A stretch of DNA of 64,000 nt, taken from the NCBI GenBank assembly GCA_944324425.1, contig CALUWE010000003.1:1-64000 (forward strand), written 5' to 3'. A model generated the notes under the pieces. That model saw only the letters and a program-made list of their open reading frames with translations, searched no databases and was not told the origin of the DNA. Within the stretch, counting starts at the first letter, position 1; the number at the start of each line of letters is the position of its first letter. Shown here in pieces: positions 24,992 to 33,518 of this stretch. The translations under genes were made by a program, and so were the position numbers. This DNA is from Candidatus Gastranaerophilales bacterium (GTDB lineage: Bacteria > Cyanobacteriota > Vampirovibrionia > Gastranaerophilales > Gastranaerophilaceae).

Positions 24992-26176
24992 TTAAAGCAT
25001 GTTTATTGATTTATGCTTATCAATAATTGAATTAATCAGTTTATCAAGTTCAACATAATCAGCCTCTTTTAATTTGCCTTTAATTACAACAGGCTGAACA
25101 AATTCGGGCTTAATTGAAGTAAATAAAGAAGCTATTGTTTCCGTTAATTTGCCGCCCCAGCCGTATGAACCTATGACGGATGCAAATTTTACTTTTGGTT
25201 TAAGCGCATTTGCAAGAATGCAGGCATTAATTGCCATTGGATGCGGGCCTGCAAGCACCATTGAAGCACCTACGACAATTGTTGCCGCATCAACCAATTG
25301 AACGGCCAAATCGCCTAAATCGTCTCTTACTATATCATGCGTATAAACGTTTATACCGGCGTTTTCAAGGCCCTTTTTAACGTATTGTACCATTTCTTCC
25401 GTTGAACCGTACATAGATACATACGGAATTAAAACAAGATTTTTTGGCGTGTCTGACGTCCAATCTTTATATGCATTTAAAATAAAATCGGGCTCTTTGT
25501 ATAACGGGCCGTGGCTTGGAAGAATATAATCGGGCTTAATTTCATCAATTAAATTGAGATATTTTTTGCACATTAATCTGAAAGGCATCATAATTTCGGC
25601 ATAATACCTTTTAGCCATTGAATATAAAAGTTCGTCATTTTTTGAATACAAATCTTCAAAAGGAAGATGAGCGCCTAAAAAATCGCAAGTAAAAAGCATG
25701 TTGTCTTCTTTTAAATAAGTAAACATTGTATCAGGCCAATGAACACCAGGTGCCAAGATAAATTGAAGTGTTTTGTCGCCCAATGAAATTTCTTCGTTAT
25801 TTTGAATTGTTTTAATTTTATCTTCAGGAACAAGAAGCATTTCTTTAATATTTTCTCGGCATTTTTCGTTAGTAATTACAATTGCATCCGGAAATTTTTC
25901 AAGCAACACGGGAATAGAACCTGAGTGGTCTTGTTCGCCATGGTTTGCAATAATATAGTCTACTTTTTCTATGCCGTTTTCTTCAAAATTTTTTATGTAT
26001 AAATCTGAAAAAGGCGGATACATAGTATCTATTATTGCTGTTTTTTCCGAGCCTTTAATTAAATATGAATTGTAAGTTGTGCCGTGTTCTAGCGGTATTA
26101 ATTCATCGAATATAACTCTGTCGGCATCATTTAAACCTGCATAAAATACTTTATTTTTTATTTCTTTAAAAAGCAT
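24992..26176 (-). CDS. Flavodiiron protein (A-type flavoprotein)
   Basis: A 394-residue protein with a metallo-beta-lactamase-fold di-iron domain and a C-terminal flavodoxin domain. Metal ligands are visible in ANHGEQDHSG (H79, E81, D83, H84) and GVHWPDTMF (H at about 145, with ligand D in FLGAH region and H in LPSHGPLY). The flavodoxin part starts at VLIPYVSMYGSTEEMV. Such enzymes reduce oxygen to water and/or nitric oxide to nitrous oxide, taking electrons from rubredoxin or ferredoxin, and protect anaerobes. No rubredoxin gene is adjacent; a small ferredoxin lies at 33261. AGAGG precedes the ATG. It is a monocistronic unit with its own terminator. Confidence 0.94.
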   Translation of the reverse strand: MLFKEIKNKVFYAGLNDADRVIFDELIPLEHGTTYNSYLIKGSEKTAIIDTMYPPFSDLYIKNFEENGIEKVDYIIANHGEQDHSGSIPVLLEKFPDAIVITNEKCRENIKEMLLVPEDKIKTIQNNEEISLGDKTLQFILAPGVHWPDTMFTYLKEDNMLFTCDFLGAHLPFEDLYSKNDELLYSMAKRYYAEIMMPFRLMCKKYLNLIDEIKPDYILPSHGPLYKEPDFILNAYKDWTSDTPKNLVLIPYVSMYGSTEEMVQYVKKGLENAGINVYTHDIVRDDLGDLAVQLVDAATIVVGASMVLAGPHPMAINACILANALKPKVKFASVIGSYGWGGKLTETIASLFTSIKPEFVQPVVIKGKLKEADYVELDKLINSIIDKHKSINML

Positions 26177-26215
26177 GGCATTTTCCTCTTTTAACTGTTA
26201 TTGAAATTTTAACAC

Positions 26216-26245
26216 AAAAAACCCGCTGTTATTAGCGGGTTTTTT
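26216..26245 (-). terminator. Terminator after tRNA-Leu
   Basis: AAAAAACCCGCT and AGCGGGTTTTTT flank a six-base loop, immediately 3' of tRNA-Leu on the minus strand. Confidence 0.9.
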
Positions 26246-26250
26246 ATATT

Positions 26251-26337
26251 TGCCCTGGGCCGGACTTGAACCGGCACGAGGGTATTAGCCTCATTGGATT
26301 TTAAGTCCAACGTGTCTACCGATTTCACCACCAGGGC
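26251..26337 (-). tRNA. tRNA-Leu (anticodon TAA)
   Basis: An 87-nt type II tRNA on the minus strand: acceptor GCCCTGG/CCAGGGC plus A, anticodon arm TTGGA-CTTAAAA-TCCAA with anticodon TAA, a long variable arm (TGAGGCTAATACCCTCG) and T-arm GCCGGTTCAAGTCCGGC. CCA is not encoded. Confidence 0.96.
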
Positions 26338-26381
26338 TGACACTAATTAAATTTTATAATATCAATTTCAAATGGCAAGAA

Positions 26382-26588
26382 TTAATTTGCAGATTCAATT
26401 GCATTATTTAATTCCTGAACCATAACTTCAGGATCAATGCCATGAACTTTAGCGCCTGCTTCTAAATTTTCAAATCTTGCAGCAGCGCAGCCAATGCACC
26501 CCAAGCCGAATTTTTGGAAAACTTCCAAAGTTTCGGGGTGTTGTTGTACAACTTCTATTATGCTCATTTCTTTAGTGATTTTACCCAT
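26382..26588 (-). CDS. DUF1858 / redox-disulfide small protein
   Basis: A 68-residue protein made of a single DUF1858 domain, the type often found next to hybrid cluster protein or redox genes. It reads ITKEMSIIEVVQQHPETLEVFQKFGLGCIGCAAARFENLE; C31 and C34 form the CxGC pair expected to make a disulfide or bind a metal. It is cytoplasmic. It stands alone between tRNA-Leu and a bifunctional-nuclease-family gene. Its redox partner is unknown; the flavodiiron gene downstream is on the same strand but separated by the tRNA. Confidence 0.88.
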   Translation of the reverse strand: MGKITKEMSIIEVVQQHPETLEVFQKFGLGCIGCAAARFENLEAGAKVHGIDPEVMVQELNNAIESAN

Positions 26589-26627
26589 TTTTTTGCCTTT
26601 TTTATTCTAATTATTAAGTATTATACT

Positions 26628-26807
26628 ATGAAAAAAATAAAATCAAAAAATTGTTTTCAAGCCATGGAACCTATCGGAATTGCAGGCATGAATAAGGCAT
26701 TCAGGCAAGAATTTGTAACTTTTGAACCGATTAAAGAAACCTTTATTGATCGGATTCAAAGTTTTTATCAACTAATTTTGCAAAGTCTGAAGGTTTTATA
26801 TCCTTAA
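26628..26807 (+). CDS. Possible small protein, uncertain
   Basis: A 59-residue frame starting MKKIKSKNCFQAMEPIGIAG. Its composition is protein-like over the part that is not antisense to another gene (26628-26742). It has no ribosome-binding site, but a TATACT box ends right at the ATG, which would suit a leaderless message. The last 65 bp lie antisense to the 3' end of the nuclease-family gene. It may be chance; no family is recognised. Confidence 0.25.
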   Translation: MKKIKSKNCFQAMEPIGIAGMNKAFRQEFVTFEPIKETFIDRIQSFYQLILQSLKVLYP

Positions 26808-27252
26808 TGAAATTCTTGAATTCCTGTGCTTCTTCTTCATCTTTGTTTGAATCGGTTGAAATCGCACCGTCTGCCATGACATTAGCTGAAACAAATATTG
26901 GAACATCTGCCCTGATTGCTATTGCTATCGCATCAGACGGTCTTGAATCAATTGCAATTTCTTTCCCTTCTTTATCAGTCAGAAAAATTGATGAAAAATA
27001 TGTTTGATCATCCACGTCATTAATTTCGACTTTTGTAATCTTTGCGCCTAATGACTCTGCAAAACTGAGAAATAAGTCATGGGTTAAAGGCCTTGTCGAT
27101 GGAATATTTTCAATTTTTCTTATTATAGAGCTTGCTTCCGCCGAACCTATCCAAATAGGAAGCGCCCTTCTGTTATCATAATCATTTAAAACAATAATGG
27201 GTGAACCTGTTCTTGTATCAAGTGCTATGCCCATAACTTTCATTTTAATCAT
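26743..27252 (-). CDS. Bifunctional nuclease domain (BFN/DUF151) protein
   Basis: A 169-residue protein of the DUF151 family. The pattern is typical: MKVMGIALDTRTGSPIIVLND, LPIWIGSAEASSI, RPLTHDLF, AKITKVEINDVDDQTYFSSIFL, and IDSRPSDAIAIAIRADVPIFVS. In plants and Thermotoga relatives BFN proteins have RNase and DNase activity; in most bacteria the role is unknown. The C-terminus adds an acidic helical tail (about 130-169), perhaps UvrB/UvrC-motif-like but not clearly so. AAGGAG precedes the ATG. It is followed by no visible terminator. Confidence 0.92.
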   Translation of the reverse strand: MIKMKVMGIALDTRTGSPIIVLNDYDNRRALPIWIGSAEASSIIRKIENIPSTRPLTHDLFLSFAESLGAKITKVEINDVDDQTYFSSIFLTDKEGKEIAIDSRPSDAIAIAIRADVPIFVSANVMADGAISTDSNKDEEEAQEFKNFIKDIKPSDFAKLVDKNFESDQ

Positions 27253-27295
27253 ATAAAACTCCTTAGTTATAGGTATTATACACTAAAAAACAATT

Positions 27296-27326
27296 AAAAA
27301 ACCCGTCGGTTTATGACGGGTTTTTT
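27296..27326 (-). terminator. Terminator after the UBA-like repeat gene
   Basis: AAAAAACCCGTC and GACGGGTTTTTT around a seven-base loop, 17 bp after the stop at 27344 on the minus strand. Confidence 0.88.
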
Positions 27327-27343
27327 TAAATATAGTTTGATGA

Positions 27344-28474
27344 TTACCAAATCCAGTCAACAAATGCATTCCAACCGTCTGAAATTGCTTTGCCGATTCC
27401 GCCGATGAAATCACCGATTGCACCCACAGCGCTTCTGATTAAGCCCGGTTTATCTTCTTCAACCGGTTTAACACCGAGAGCAGAAATTGCTTCTTCTCTT
27501 GAGCAGCCTGTTGAATCCATTAATGCGGCAATTTTAGCTTCGTCTTCTTCAGAATATTGTTCCGGCGGAGTTTGAAGTTCGGCAGGAACGTCATACCCTA
27601 ATTCTTGAAGGTAATCAACAGCTTCTTCATATGTAAAACCGTTTTCAATCATGCTGTATATTTTTGCTGAAATATCGTTTGCATCATCTATCGGTCCTAC
27701 TTGGTCTCCTAATTTTTCAATGGCTTCATCTCTTGTAAGACCATATGTTTCCATCATTAATTCAATTTTTTCTTCGTCTTCTTTGCTGTAAATGCCCAAT
27801 TTCTTTTGTTCTTCGTCAGTAACTGTGTATCCGTCTTCAAGTGTTGCATTTAAAGCTTCTTCAACTGTTTCATATATTCCTGCATCAACCAGTTCTTGAA
27901 GTTCTGATGCCGTAATTTCAATTGGGTTGCCATCTTCATCTACTCTTTGATTGGTGGTGCTGCCGTCTGCATTTGTAGTGGTATTATTTGTTTCACCGCC
28001 GTTTGGATTGTATACGACATATCCGGGGCCGTATGGATATTGTTGCAAATTTGTGCTGTTCGTTGAGTTTGAAGTGGAATTTGTTGTTGTGCTGCTTGAA
28101 TTAGTTGTACTGCTGGATGAATTTGTTGTGTTTCCGTATGTTCCTGCGATTGTTGCAGCTGACATTGAGTTATTTTGGTTTGTTGTCGGTTTTGTGCTGA
28201 CAATTCCGGCACCGCCGTTTGAAAAATCAAAAATGGTGCCTGTGCCTTGGTCATACCATTGTTGTGTATATAAGCTGTCATCAGCTAATTTTTGTAATGT
28301 TACATAACCTGTGTCGGAATCTTGAAGTGCATAATAACCTGCTTGGTTGTAAATTGATGTCGGTGCCATTGCAACGCCTGTAATTGTTGCATTACCGGCT
28401 TGAATTCCTGCAAATCTTCCTTGGAATTCTGCAAGCTCTGTTGCTTTGCTTGGATCAAACATTGTGTAACTCAT
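27344..28474 (-). CDS. Protein with duplicated N-terminal domain and four UBA-like repeats
   Basis: A 376-residue protein, not recognised as a whole. Residues 1-84 (MSYTMFDPSKATELAEFQGR... to WYDQGTGTIFDF) match most of the 110-residue neighbour at 28509. A Ser/Thr/Asn-rich linker (about 112-175) follows. The C-terminal half holds four helical repeats of UBA/CUE style, near 188-215, 229-257, 264-294 and 307-335; the clearest reads DEAKIAALMDSTGCSREEAISALG. The end (344-376) is an amphipathic, Trp-rich helix (AISDGWNAFVDWIW). There is no classical signal peptide. The ATG has AGAGG 14 bases upstream and a strong terminator follows. UBA folds bind proteins, often ubiquitin, in eukaryotes; whether this one targets a host protein is speculation. 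Confidence 0.75.
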   Translation of the reverse strand: MSYTMFDPSKATELAEFQGRFAGIQAGNATITGVAMAPTSIYNQAGYYALQDSDTGYVTLQKLADDSLYTQQWYDQGTGTIFDFSNGGAGIVSTKPTTNQNNSMSAATIAGTYGNTTNSSSSTTNSSSTTTNSTSNSTNSTNLQQYPYGPGYVVYNPNGGETNNTTTNADGSTTNQRVDEDGNPIEITASELQELVDAGIYETVEEALNATLEDGYTVTDEEQKKLGIYSKEDEEKIELMMETYGLTRDEAIEKLGDQVGPIDDANDISAKIYSMIENGFTYEEAVDYLQELGYDVPAELQTPPEQYSEEDEAKIAALMDSTGCSREEAISALGVKPVEEDKPGLIRSAVGAIGDFIGGIGKAISDGWNAFVDWIW

Positions 28475-28508
28475 TTTTTATGTCTCTCTTTCCTCTAATA
28501 GTAAATCT

Positions 28509-28841
28509 CTAATTATCTAGCTGTGCAATTTGTGCGGCAGACATGTTGCCGGTTAAGTTGCTTATATTGAATACGCTTTTATCATTTTTAAATTCAAAAA
28601 CCTGTTTTGTTGTTTGGTCATACCATTCGCCCGTATACAAGCTTTCGTTTCCGAGTTTTTTAAGTGTCAGATAACCTGTGTCGGAATCTTGAAGTGCATA
28701 ATAACCGCCTTGGTTGAAAACAGAAGTCGGTGCTTGTGCAACTCCTATATATCCTGCATTGCCTGCTAATGCGCCCGAGAATGTGCCTTGAAATTTTGCC
28801 AATTCGTTAACTTGTGATGGATCAAAGAATGTGTAGCTCAT
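28509..28841 (-). CDS. Short tandem paralogue of the UBA-like repeat protein
   Basis: A 110-residue protein nearly parallel to residues 1-110 of the next gene: MSYTFFDPSQVNELAKFQGTF, QAPTSVFNQGGYYALQDSDTG, SLYTGEWYDQ and MSAAQIAQLDN have clear counterparts. At DNA level about 36 bp are identical (around 28303 and 28670). It lacks the linker and the UBA-like repeats. GAGAGG precedes the ATG and the two genes are 34 bp apart, so they are probably one operon made by tandem duplication. The domain itself is unknown. An AT-rich region of 150 bp upstream contains promoter-like TATATA boxes. Confidence 0.75.
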   Translation of the reverse strand: MSYTFFDPSQVNELAKFQGTFSGALAGNAGYIGVAQAPTSVFNQGGYYALQDSDTGYLTLKKLGNESLYTGEWYDQTTKQVFEFKNDKSVFNISNLTGNMSAAQIAQLDN

Positions 28842-28991
28842 TTAATATCCTCTCAATAATTTCTCTTATTGAAATAAACAAAAATTGTTTTAAAAAATTG
28901 CCTAAAATAAAGAATTAATATATAAGAGGTATATATATCAACGGTTTTGGGATGTTACAAAACTTAATATTTTTTGTGCTATTATTTTCAT

Positions 28992-29828
28992 ATGCTTAAA
29001 GGTCCGTTTTTAGATAGAAATTTTATTGGTTCATCAGATGATTTTAAATCATCTGATATAGTTATGCTTGGAATGCCGTACGACTGTACTTGTTCAAATC
29101 GTCCGGGCACACGTTTTGCACCGCAGATGATTAGGGTTGAATCTGTCGGCATTGAGACTTATTCGCCCTATTTTGACAAAGATATTACTGATATTAAATT
29201 TTTTGATGCGGGAGATCTTGAATTTCCTTTTGGTAATGCCAAAAAAGCACTTAAAATAGTTGAAGAAAATGTCGACTGCATTTATTCAAACAATAAAAAA
29301 GTTTTAGGTGTTGGCGGTGAACATTTAATGACACTGGCAGAAATTGAAGCCATCAGAAAATATTACAAAAATTTGTCAGTTATACAGTTTGACGCTCATA
29401 CAGACCTCAGAAAAGAATATTTGGGCGAAGAATTGACCCATTCAGGCGTTATGTATCAAATTGCAAAGTTAATCGGGTATGAAAATATTGCTCAAATCGG
29501 CATCCGTTCGGGAGAGAGGGATGAATTCAGAATAATGCAGAAATATTCTACCCAAAAATTTTCTCCCGCCGAATTAACCCCCTTCAAGGATAAAAACATT
29601 TTTATTACAATTGACCTTGATGTTTTAGACCCTTCTTTAATGTCGGGTGTAGGCACTCCTGAGGCTGGCGGGTTTGGCTATTTGGAACTTATTGAGTGGC
29701 TGAAATTTTTAAAAGGTTTTAATATCGTAGGTATTGATATTATGGAGCTTGCTCCCGATATTGATACGACAAAAACTTCAACCGCAACCGCTTGTAAATT
29801 AATCAGAGAGTGCTTAACTCTTCTTTAA
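28992..29828 (+). CDS. speB: Agmatinase / ureohydrolase family
   Basis: A 278-residue metalloenzyme from the ATG at 28992; a TTG 18 bp upstream would add six residues. Mn2+ ligands are all present: GGEHLM (His), QFDAHTDLR (Asp, His, Asp) and TIDLDVLDPS (Asp, Asp). The N-terminal GMPYDCTCSNRPGTRFAPQMIR is typical of agmatinases, which split agmatine into putrescine and urea for polyamine synthesis. No arginine decarboxylase gene is in the window, so arginase or guanidinobutyrase activity cannot be excluded. Its 3' end overlaps coaE by 26 bp on the opposite strand. Confidence 0.9.
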   Translation: MLKGPFLDRNFIGSSDDFKSSDIVMLGMPYDCTCSNRPGTRFAPQMIRVESVGIETYSPYFDKDITDIKFFDAGDLEFPFGNAKKALKIVEENVDCIYSNNKKVLGVGGEHLMTLAEIEAIRKYYKNLSVIQFDAHTDLRKEYLGEELTHSGVMYQIAKLIGYENIAQIGIRSGERDEFRIMQKYSTQKFSPAELTPFKDKNIFITIDLDVLDPSLMSGVGTPEAGGFGYLELIEWLKFLKGFNIVGIDIMELAPDIDTTKTSTATACKLIRECLTLL

Positions 29829-30366
29829 GTTTTTCAATCTCATTTAACAAATCTTCGATTGAGCTGTTATTGTAAAGAATATAGCTGCATTTAGGCGTTT
29901 TTTCTTCTTCTTTTAATTGCGAATCGATTTTTAATTTAGCATCTTCAAATGAAACATTGTTTCTTTCAATAAGCCTTTTAAGCCTAATATCTTCATTTGA
30001 TGATATAAAAATTATTTTATCGAAATAAGCATCAAAACCTGCTTCAAATAAGGTTGGGGCAATAACAAAAATAAAATTTTCGTCTTTATTTTTGTCAAAA
30101 TAACTAAACATTATTTGTTTAATTTCAGGCAGAATAACATCTTCAAGTTTTTTTAGTTTTTCTTTATCAGCAAAGACAATTTTAGAAATTTCTTCTTTTT
30201 TTTCTGTTTTAAATAAGCCGTAAAGAATTGTTTTAACCTTTTTGTCTTCATATATTGCTTTTGTAACTTCATCAAGACACAAGGTCTTAAAGCCGTATTC
30301 TTTTAATTTGTTTTCAACTACGGTTTTACCGGATGCAATATTTCCAGTTACAGCAATTTTCTTCAT
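29803..30366 (-). CDS. coaE: Dephospho-CoA kinase
   Basis: A 187-residue kinase for the last step of coenzyme A synthesis. The P-loop GNIASGKT (8-15) and the following LCLDEVTKAIYED (the family's D-x-ad) are clear, as is the LID-like region with FIVAPTLFEAGFD and RLIERNN. It is divergent from recJ; the 38-bp gap holds an inverted repeat, ATACTAT/ATAGTAT (30376-30395), which overlaps both promoters. Its 3' end is antisense to the last 26 bp of the agmatinase gene. Confidence 0.94.
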   Translation of the reverse strand: MKKIAVTGNIASGKTVVENKLKEYGFKTLCLDEVTKAIYEDKKVKTILYGLFKTEKKEEISKIVFADKEKLKKLEDVILPEIKQIMFSYFDKNKDENFIFVIAPTLFEAGFDAYFDKIIFISSNEDIRLKRLIERNNVSFEDAKLKIDSQLKEEEKTPKCSYILYNNSSIEDLLNEIEKLKEELSTL

Positions 30367-30404
30367 AATTTAACAATACTATAAATAGATAGTATAATTC
30401 AATT

Positions 30405-32750
30405 ATGCAAACAGAAGTTACAAATAAGCCATCAATTAATTATACCGTTAAGGCCGCTAAAAACAAGGGTGATGACATATTGGACATCTTATTGGCATCA
30501 AGAGGCATTAACGATAAAGAAGAGTTTTTAAACCCAATAAAAGCGGATTTTACTTCGCCTTATTTCTTTAATGACATGAAAAAAGCGGTTGATATAATTA
30601 AAAATGCCGTCAAAAATAATGAAAAAATTCTTGTTTGGGGTGATTTTGACTGCGACGGCGTTACATCAACTTCGATTTTATATAAAGCTTTTAAAGCAAT
30701 CGGTGCTAATTTTGCTTATTTTATTCCTGACAGAATGAATTTAGGGCATGGTATTAATTTAAAAGAATTGATTTTACAGAAATCAAAAAACAATGTAAAA
30801 GTGCTTGTTACAGTTGATTGCGGTATTTCTAACCTAAAAGAAATTGAGCTTATAAAAAGCTTGTCGGTTAAAACAATAATAACAGACCACCATGAACCTC
30901 CTAAAATTTTACCGCCTGCCGATTGTATTTTAAACCCCTTGGCAGATAATGCGCTTGACAGTTCGTTGAAAGTTTCCGATATTCAAAAAATTTCTTATAT
31001 GTCAGGTGCAGGCGTTGCTATGAAGCTTGCCTTTGCGCTTTTGGATGAATTTAAAACAATTGAAAACGATTTTTCAGATTTAAAAGATGAAATCATCTCG
31101 CTTGCAGCCGTCGGTACAATTGCTGATGTTGTGCCATTGGTCGGTGAAAACAGAATAATTGCCGCAAAAGGCATTTGTGCAATAAATAAAGGGGCTAATA
31201 AAGGCATTAAAAAACTTTTTTTATCTCAAAACAAAAACAATTCAGTTAAAAGTGAGGATATCGCTTTTATTTTGGCGCCAAGAATTAATGCGGCAGGAAG
31301 GCTGGATTCGCCCTTAGAAGCTTTTAAATTTCTTGTTGAAGAAAATGACATTGCGCTTGATATGGTAATTGAAAAGCTCAACAGTCTTAATTCAATAAGG
31401 CAAAACCTTTGCGATAAAACTTATTCAGAAGCACTTTCAATGCTCTCAAGGCCGAAAAATTGTATTGTCCTATATAACAAAGAATGGCATATAGGAATAA
31501 TAGGCATAGTTGCATCCAAACTTGTTGAAAAATTTAATTTGCCTGTTTTTATGATTACATCTGATGATAAGAACGCTTACAGATGCTCAATCAGAGGAAC
31601 GGAATGTATTGATATTGCAAGGGTTTTAAGCTCCTTATCCGACATTCTTCTTGGTTTTGGCGGCCATGCTATGGCGGGCGGTTTTAGCGCAGATATGGAT
31701 TCGGTTGATTTTGAGCTTTTAAAAAAGAGAATAACTGAAGCGGTTATCAATTTTAAGGATGAAAGCAAAGTTGCAAATTCAATAAATATAGATTTAGAGC
31801 TTGATTCAAGCGATGTTTCTTTGGAGTTGGTAAAGAAACTGGACGTTTTAGAGCCATATGGCGCAAACAACGAAAAGCCGCTTTTTCTTTTTCGCAATTC
31901 AAAATTACTGCGCTCAAGAATTATAGGAAAAGAACAAAATCATCTTTCATATACAATTTCAAAAGATGATATTGAATTTAACTGCTTATATTGGAAACGT
32001 CCCATTATGGGGTTTGAGGCCGGTGAGTTATTGGATATTGCTTTTAGACCGGAGATTAATAATTTCAATGACGAAGAAAAAGTTCAGCTTATAACCGAAT
32101 GCATTTTAAATGACAAATTAGCTGACAGCTTTTCCGCCAAAATTAAAATTTTTGATCACAGGCAAAAAACAGGCATACTTGATAAAATTAATGAATATGT
32201 TTCTAATAAAAACGGTGATGTTAAAGTTTTTGCAACAACAATTTCTACAAAAAAAATTCTTGATAAATATTTGGCAATAAAAGAAAATATTTTGCACGAT
32301 TTTTCAGCTCAAACAAAAAGCCTTATGCTTTTTGACATTCCGCCGACTTCAGACGCATTTGGCGAACTGATAAAGCAGACATCGCCCTTATGTGTTCATT
32401 TTATGAATTCCGATTTTTCAAAAAATCCTGATGAGTGCTTAAAAACAATTATCGGAATGGTAAAATTTGCTTCAAATAACAAAAATGGTGAAATTGATAT
32501 TAAAACGCTTGCAGAATGCACTGGGCTGGATGAAATTTGTGTACAGCTTGCGCTTGAATTGCTTGAAAAAACGGGTGCCGTCAGAATTGATGATATTAAC
32601 AAATTTTGCTTTCTAAAGGCGCCATCTTTAGAAAATTTACACAATGATTCCGGTTTTGAACTTTTTTATGATGAATTTAAGCGTGTCATCAGCTTTAAGG
32701 AATACATTAAATCGGCTGAAATTGACACGCTTGAAAAAATTTTAAATTAA
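30405..32750 (+). CDS. recJ: Single-stranded-DNA exonuclease RecJ
   Basis: A 781-residue 5'-3' exonuclease of DNA repair and recombination. DHH-family motifs are in order: GDFDCDGVTSTS (79-90), TVDCGISN, TDHHEPP (160-166), the AAVGTIADVVPL segment, RINAAGRLDSP, and the DHHA1 motif GFGGHAMAGGFS. An OB-like region follows, and about 200 extra C-terminal residues as in other long RecJ proteins. A TATAAT box lies seven bases before the ATG and no ribosome-binding site is seen, so the message may be leaderless or nearly so. It ends directly against the convergent gene at 32751. Confidence 0.95.
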   Translation: MQTEVTNKPSINYTVKAAKNKGDDILDILLASRGINDKEEFLNPIKADFTSPYFFNDMKKAVDIIKNAVKNNEKILVWGDFDCDGVTSTSILYKAFKAIGANFAYFIPDRMNLGHGINLKELILQKSKNNVKVLVTVDCGISNLKEIELIKSLSVKTIITDHHEPPKILPPADCILNPLADNALDSSLKVSDIQKISYMSGAGVAMKLAFALLDEFKTIENDFSDLKDEIISLAAVGTIADVVPLVGENRIIAAKGICAINKGANKGIKKLFLSQNKNNSVKSEDIAFILAPRINAAGRLDSPLEAFKFLVEENDIALDMVIEKLNSLNSIRQNLCDKTYSEALSMLSRPKNCIVLYNKEWHIGIIGIVASKLVEKFNLPVFMITSDDKNAYRCSIRGTECIDIARVLSSLSDILLGFGGHAMAGGFSADMDSVDFELLKKRITEAVINFKDESKVANSINIDLELDSSDVSLELVKKLDVLEPYGANNEKPLFLFRNSKLLRSRIIGKEQNHLSYTISKDDIEFNCLYWKRPIMGFEAGELLDIAFRPEINNFNDEEKVQLITECILNDKLADSFSAKIKIFDHRQKTGILDKINEYVSNKNGDVKVFATTISTKKILDKYLAIKENILHDFSAQTKSLMLFDIPPTSDAFGELIKQTSPLCVHFMNSDFSKNPDECLKTIIGMVKFASNNKNGEIDIKTLAECTGLDEICVQLALELLEKTGAVRIDDINKFCFLKAPSLENLHNDSGFELFYDEFKRVISFKEYIKSAEIDTLEKILN

Positions 32751-33200
32751 CTATTTTGAGGTATTATTTACGTTAACGTTCTCTTGAATGAGAGTTTTTG
32801 ACTTTTCAACACTTTTCATTTTGCTTTTTAGTTCTTTATATTGCTTTTTATATGTGTTGTATTCGTCTTTTTTTGCTTCGTAAGCGGTTTTGGATTGCGC
32901 CATTAAAGCGCTTACTGCTGCCATTTGTTCTCTTATTTCAACTTGAGCGTTATCTAAATTGTTTATTGCATTTAAAAAGTTTTGATTTGAAACCGCATTT
33001 TGTGTTGTTGATGTTGAATTTGCAGGCGCTTGCGTGCTTAAGCCGGCTTCTGATGACTTAACAACAGGAACACTCGTATAGCTGAGCGGCTGAAGGTTTA
33101 ATTGTTGCGTTTCACTGTTTGAAAAAACTGCATCTTCGGCATAAACAGGCGCAGCAACAATTGCAGCGATTATAAATAAAGGTAAAATATTTTTAAACAT
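32751..33200 (-). CDS. Secreted coiled-coil protein, unknown
   Basis: A 149-residue protein with a signal peptide (MFKNILPLFIIAAIVAAPVYA, 1-21) from the ATG at 33200, preceded by GAGGAGAG; an ATG at 33215 overlaps that site. The mature part has a Ser/Thr/Gln-rich stretch (about 25-75), then a helical coiled-coil region (about 78-135) with Lys/Gln/Glu heptads (YEAKKDEYNTYKKQYKELKSKM). It should be periplasmic or exported. No known family. Its gene ends one base from the recJ stop on the opposite strand. Confidence 0.72.
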   Translation of the reverse strand: MFKNILPLFIIAAIVAAPVYAEDAVFSNSETQQLNLQPLSYTSVPVVKSSEAGLSTQAPANSTSTTQNAVSNQNFLNAINNLDNAQVEIREQMAAVSALMAQSKTAYEAKKDEYNTYKKQYKELKSKMKSVEKSKTLIQENVNVNNTSK

Positions 33201-33260
33201 ATTATCTCTCCTCATATAGTCATTAACTATTTTACCTGTTTGAAATTATATATGTCAATT

Positions 33261-33452
33261 TTAATTGTAAATATCGTCTATCCATATTGCATTTACAGGG
33301 CAAATTAAGGCAGCATCTATACAGTCTTGCTCATTTCCTTTTGTAAAGCGATTATCGACCTTTGCGCAGTATGTATCTACAGAAAAAATCTTAGGGTTAA
33401 TTGCCTCACAGGCGCCGCAGTTAACACAATCATTCGTAATTGTTATATGCAT
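33261..33452 (-). CDS. Small [4Fe-4S] ferredoxin
   Basis: A 63-residue ferredoxin. C9, C12, C15 (CVNCGACEAINP) and C51 (CPVNAI) are the ligands of one cubane cluster. The second CxxCxxC site of clostridial 2x[4Fe-4S] ferredoxins is missing, but C29 and C44 are extra cysteines that may form a disulfide, as in single-cluster ferredoxins of other anaerobes. It is cytoplasmic and could supply electrons to the flavodiiron protein or the radical-SAM enzymes. A clear AAAGGATG site precedes the ATG. Confidence 0.92.
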   Translation of the reverse strand: MHITITNDCVNCGACEAINPKIFSVDTYCAKVDNRFTKGNEQDCIDAALICPVNAIWIDDIYN

Positions 33453-33518
33453 AATTTCATCCTTTTTTAATTAAAATATATGAAAATTGCATAAATTAAA
33501 TTAGATAAAGGTCTTATT

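Noticed and set aside
26514-26627. Longer plus-strand frame upstream of the small ORF at 26628
   Set aside because: It is antisense to the DUF1858 gene and has no start signal.
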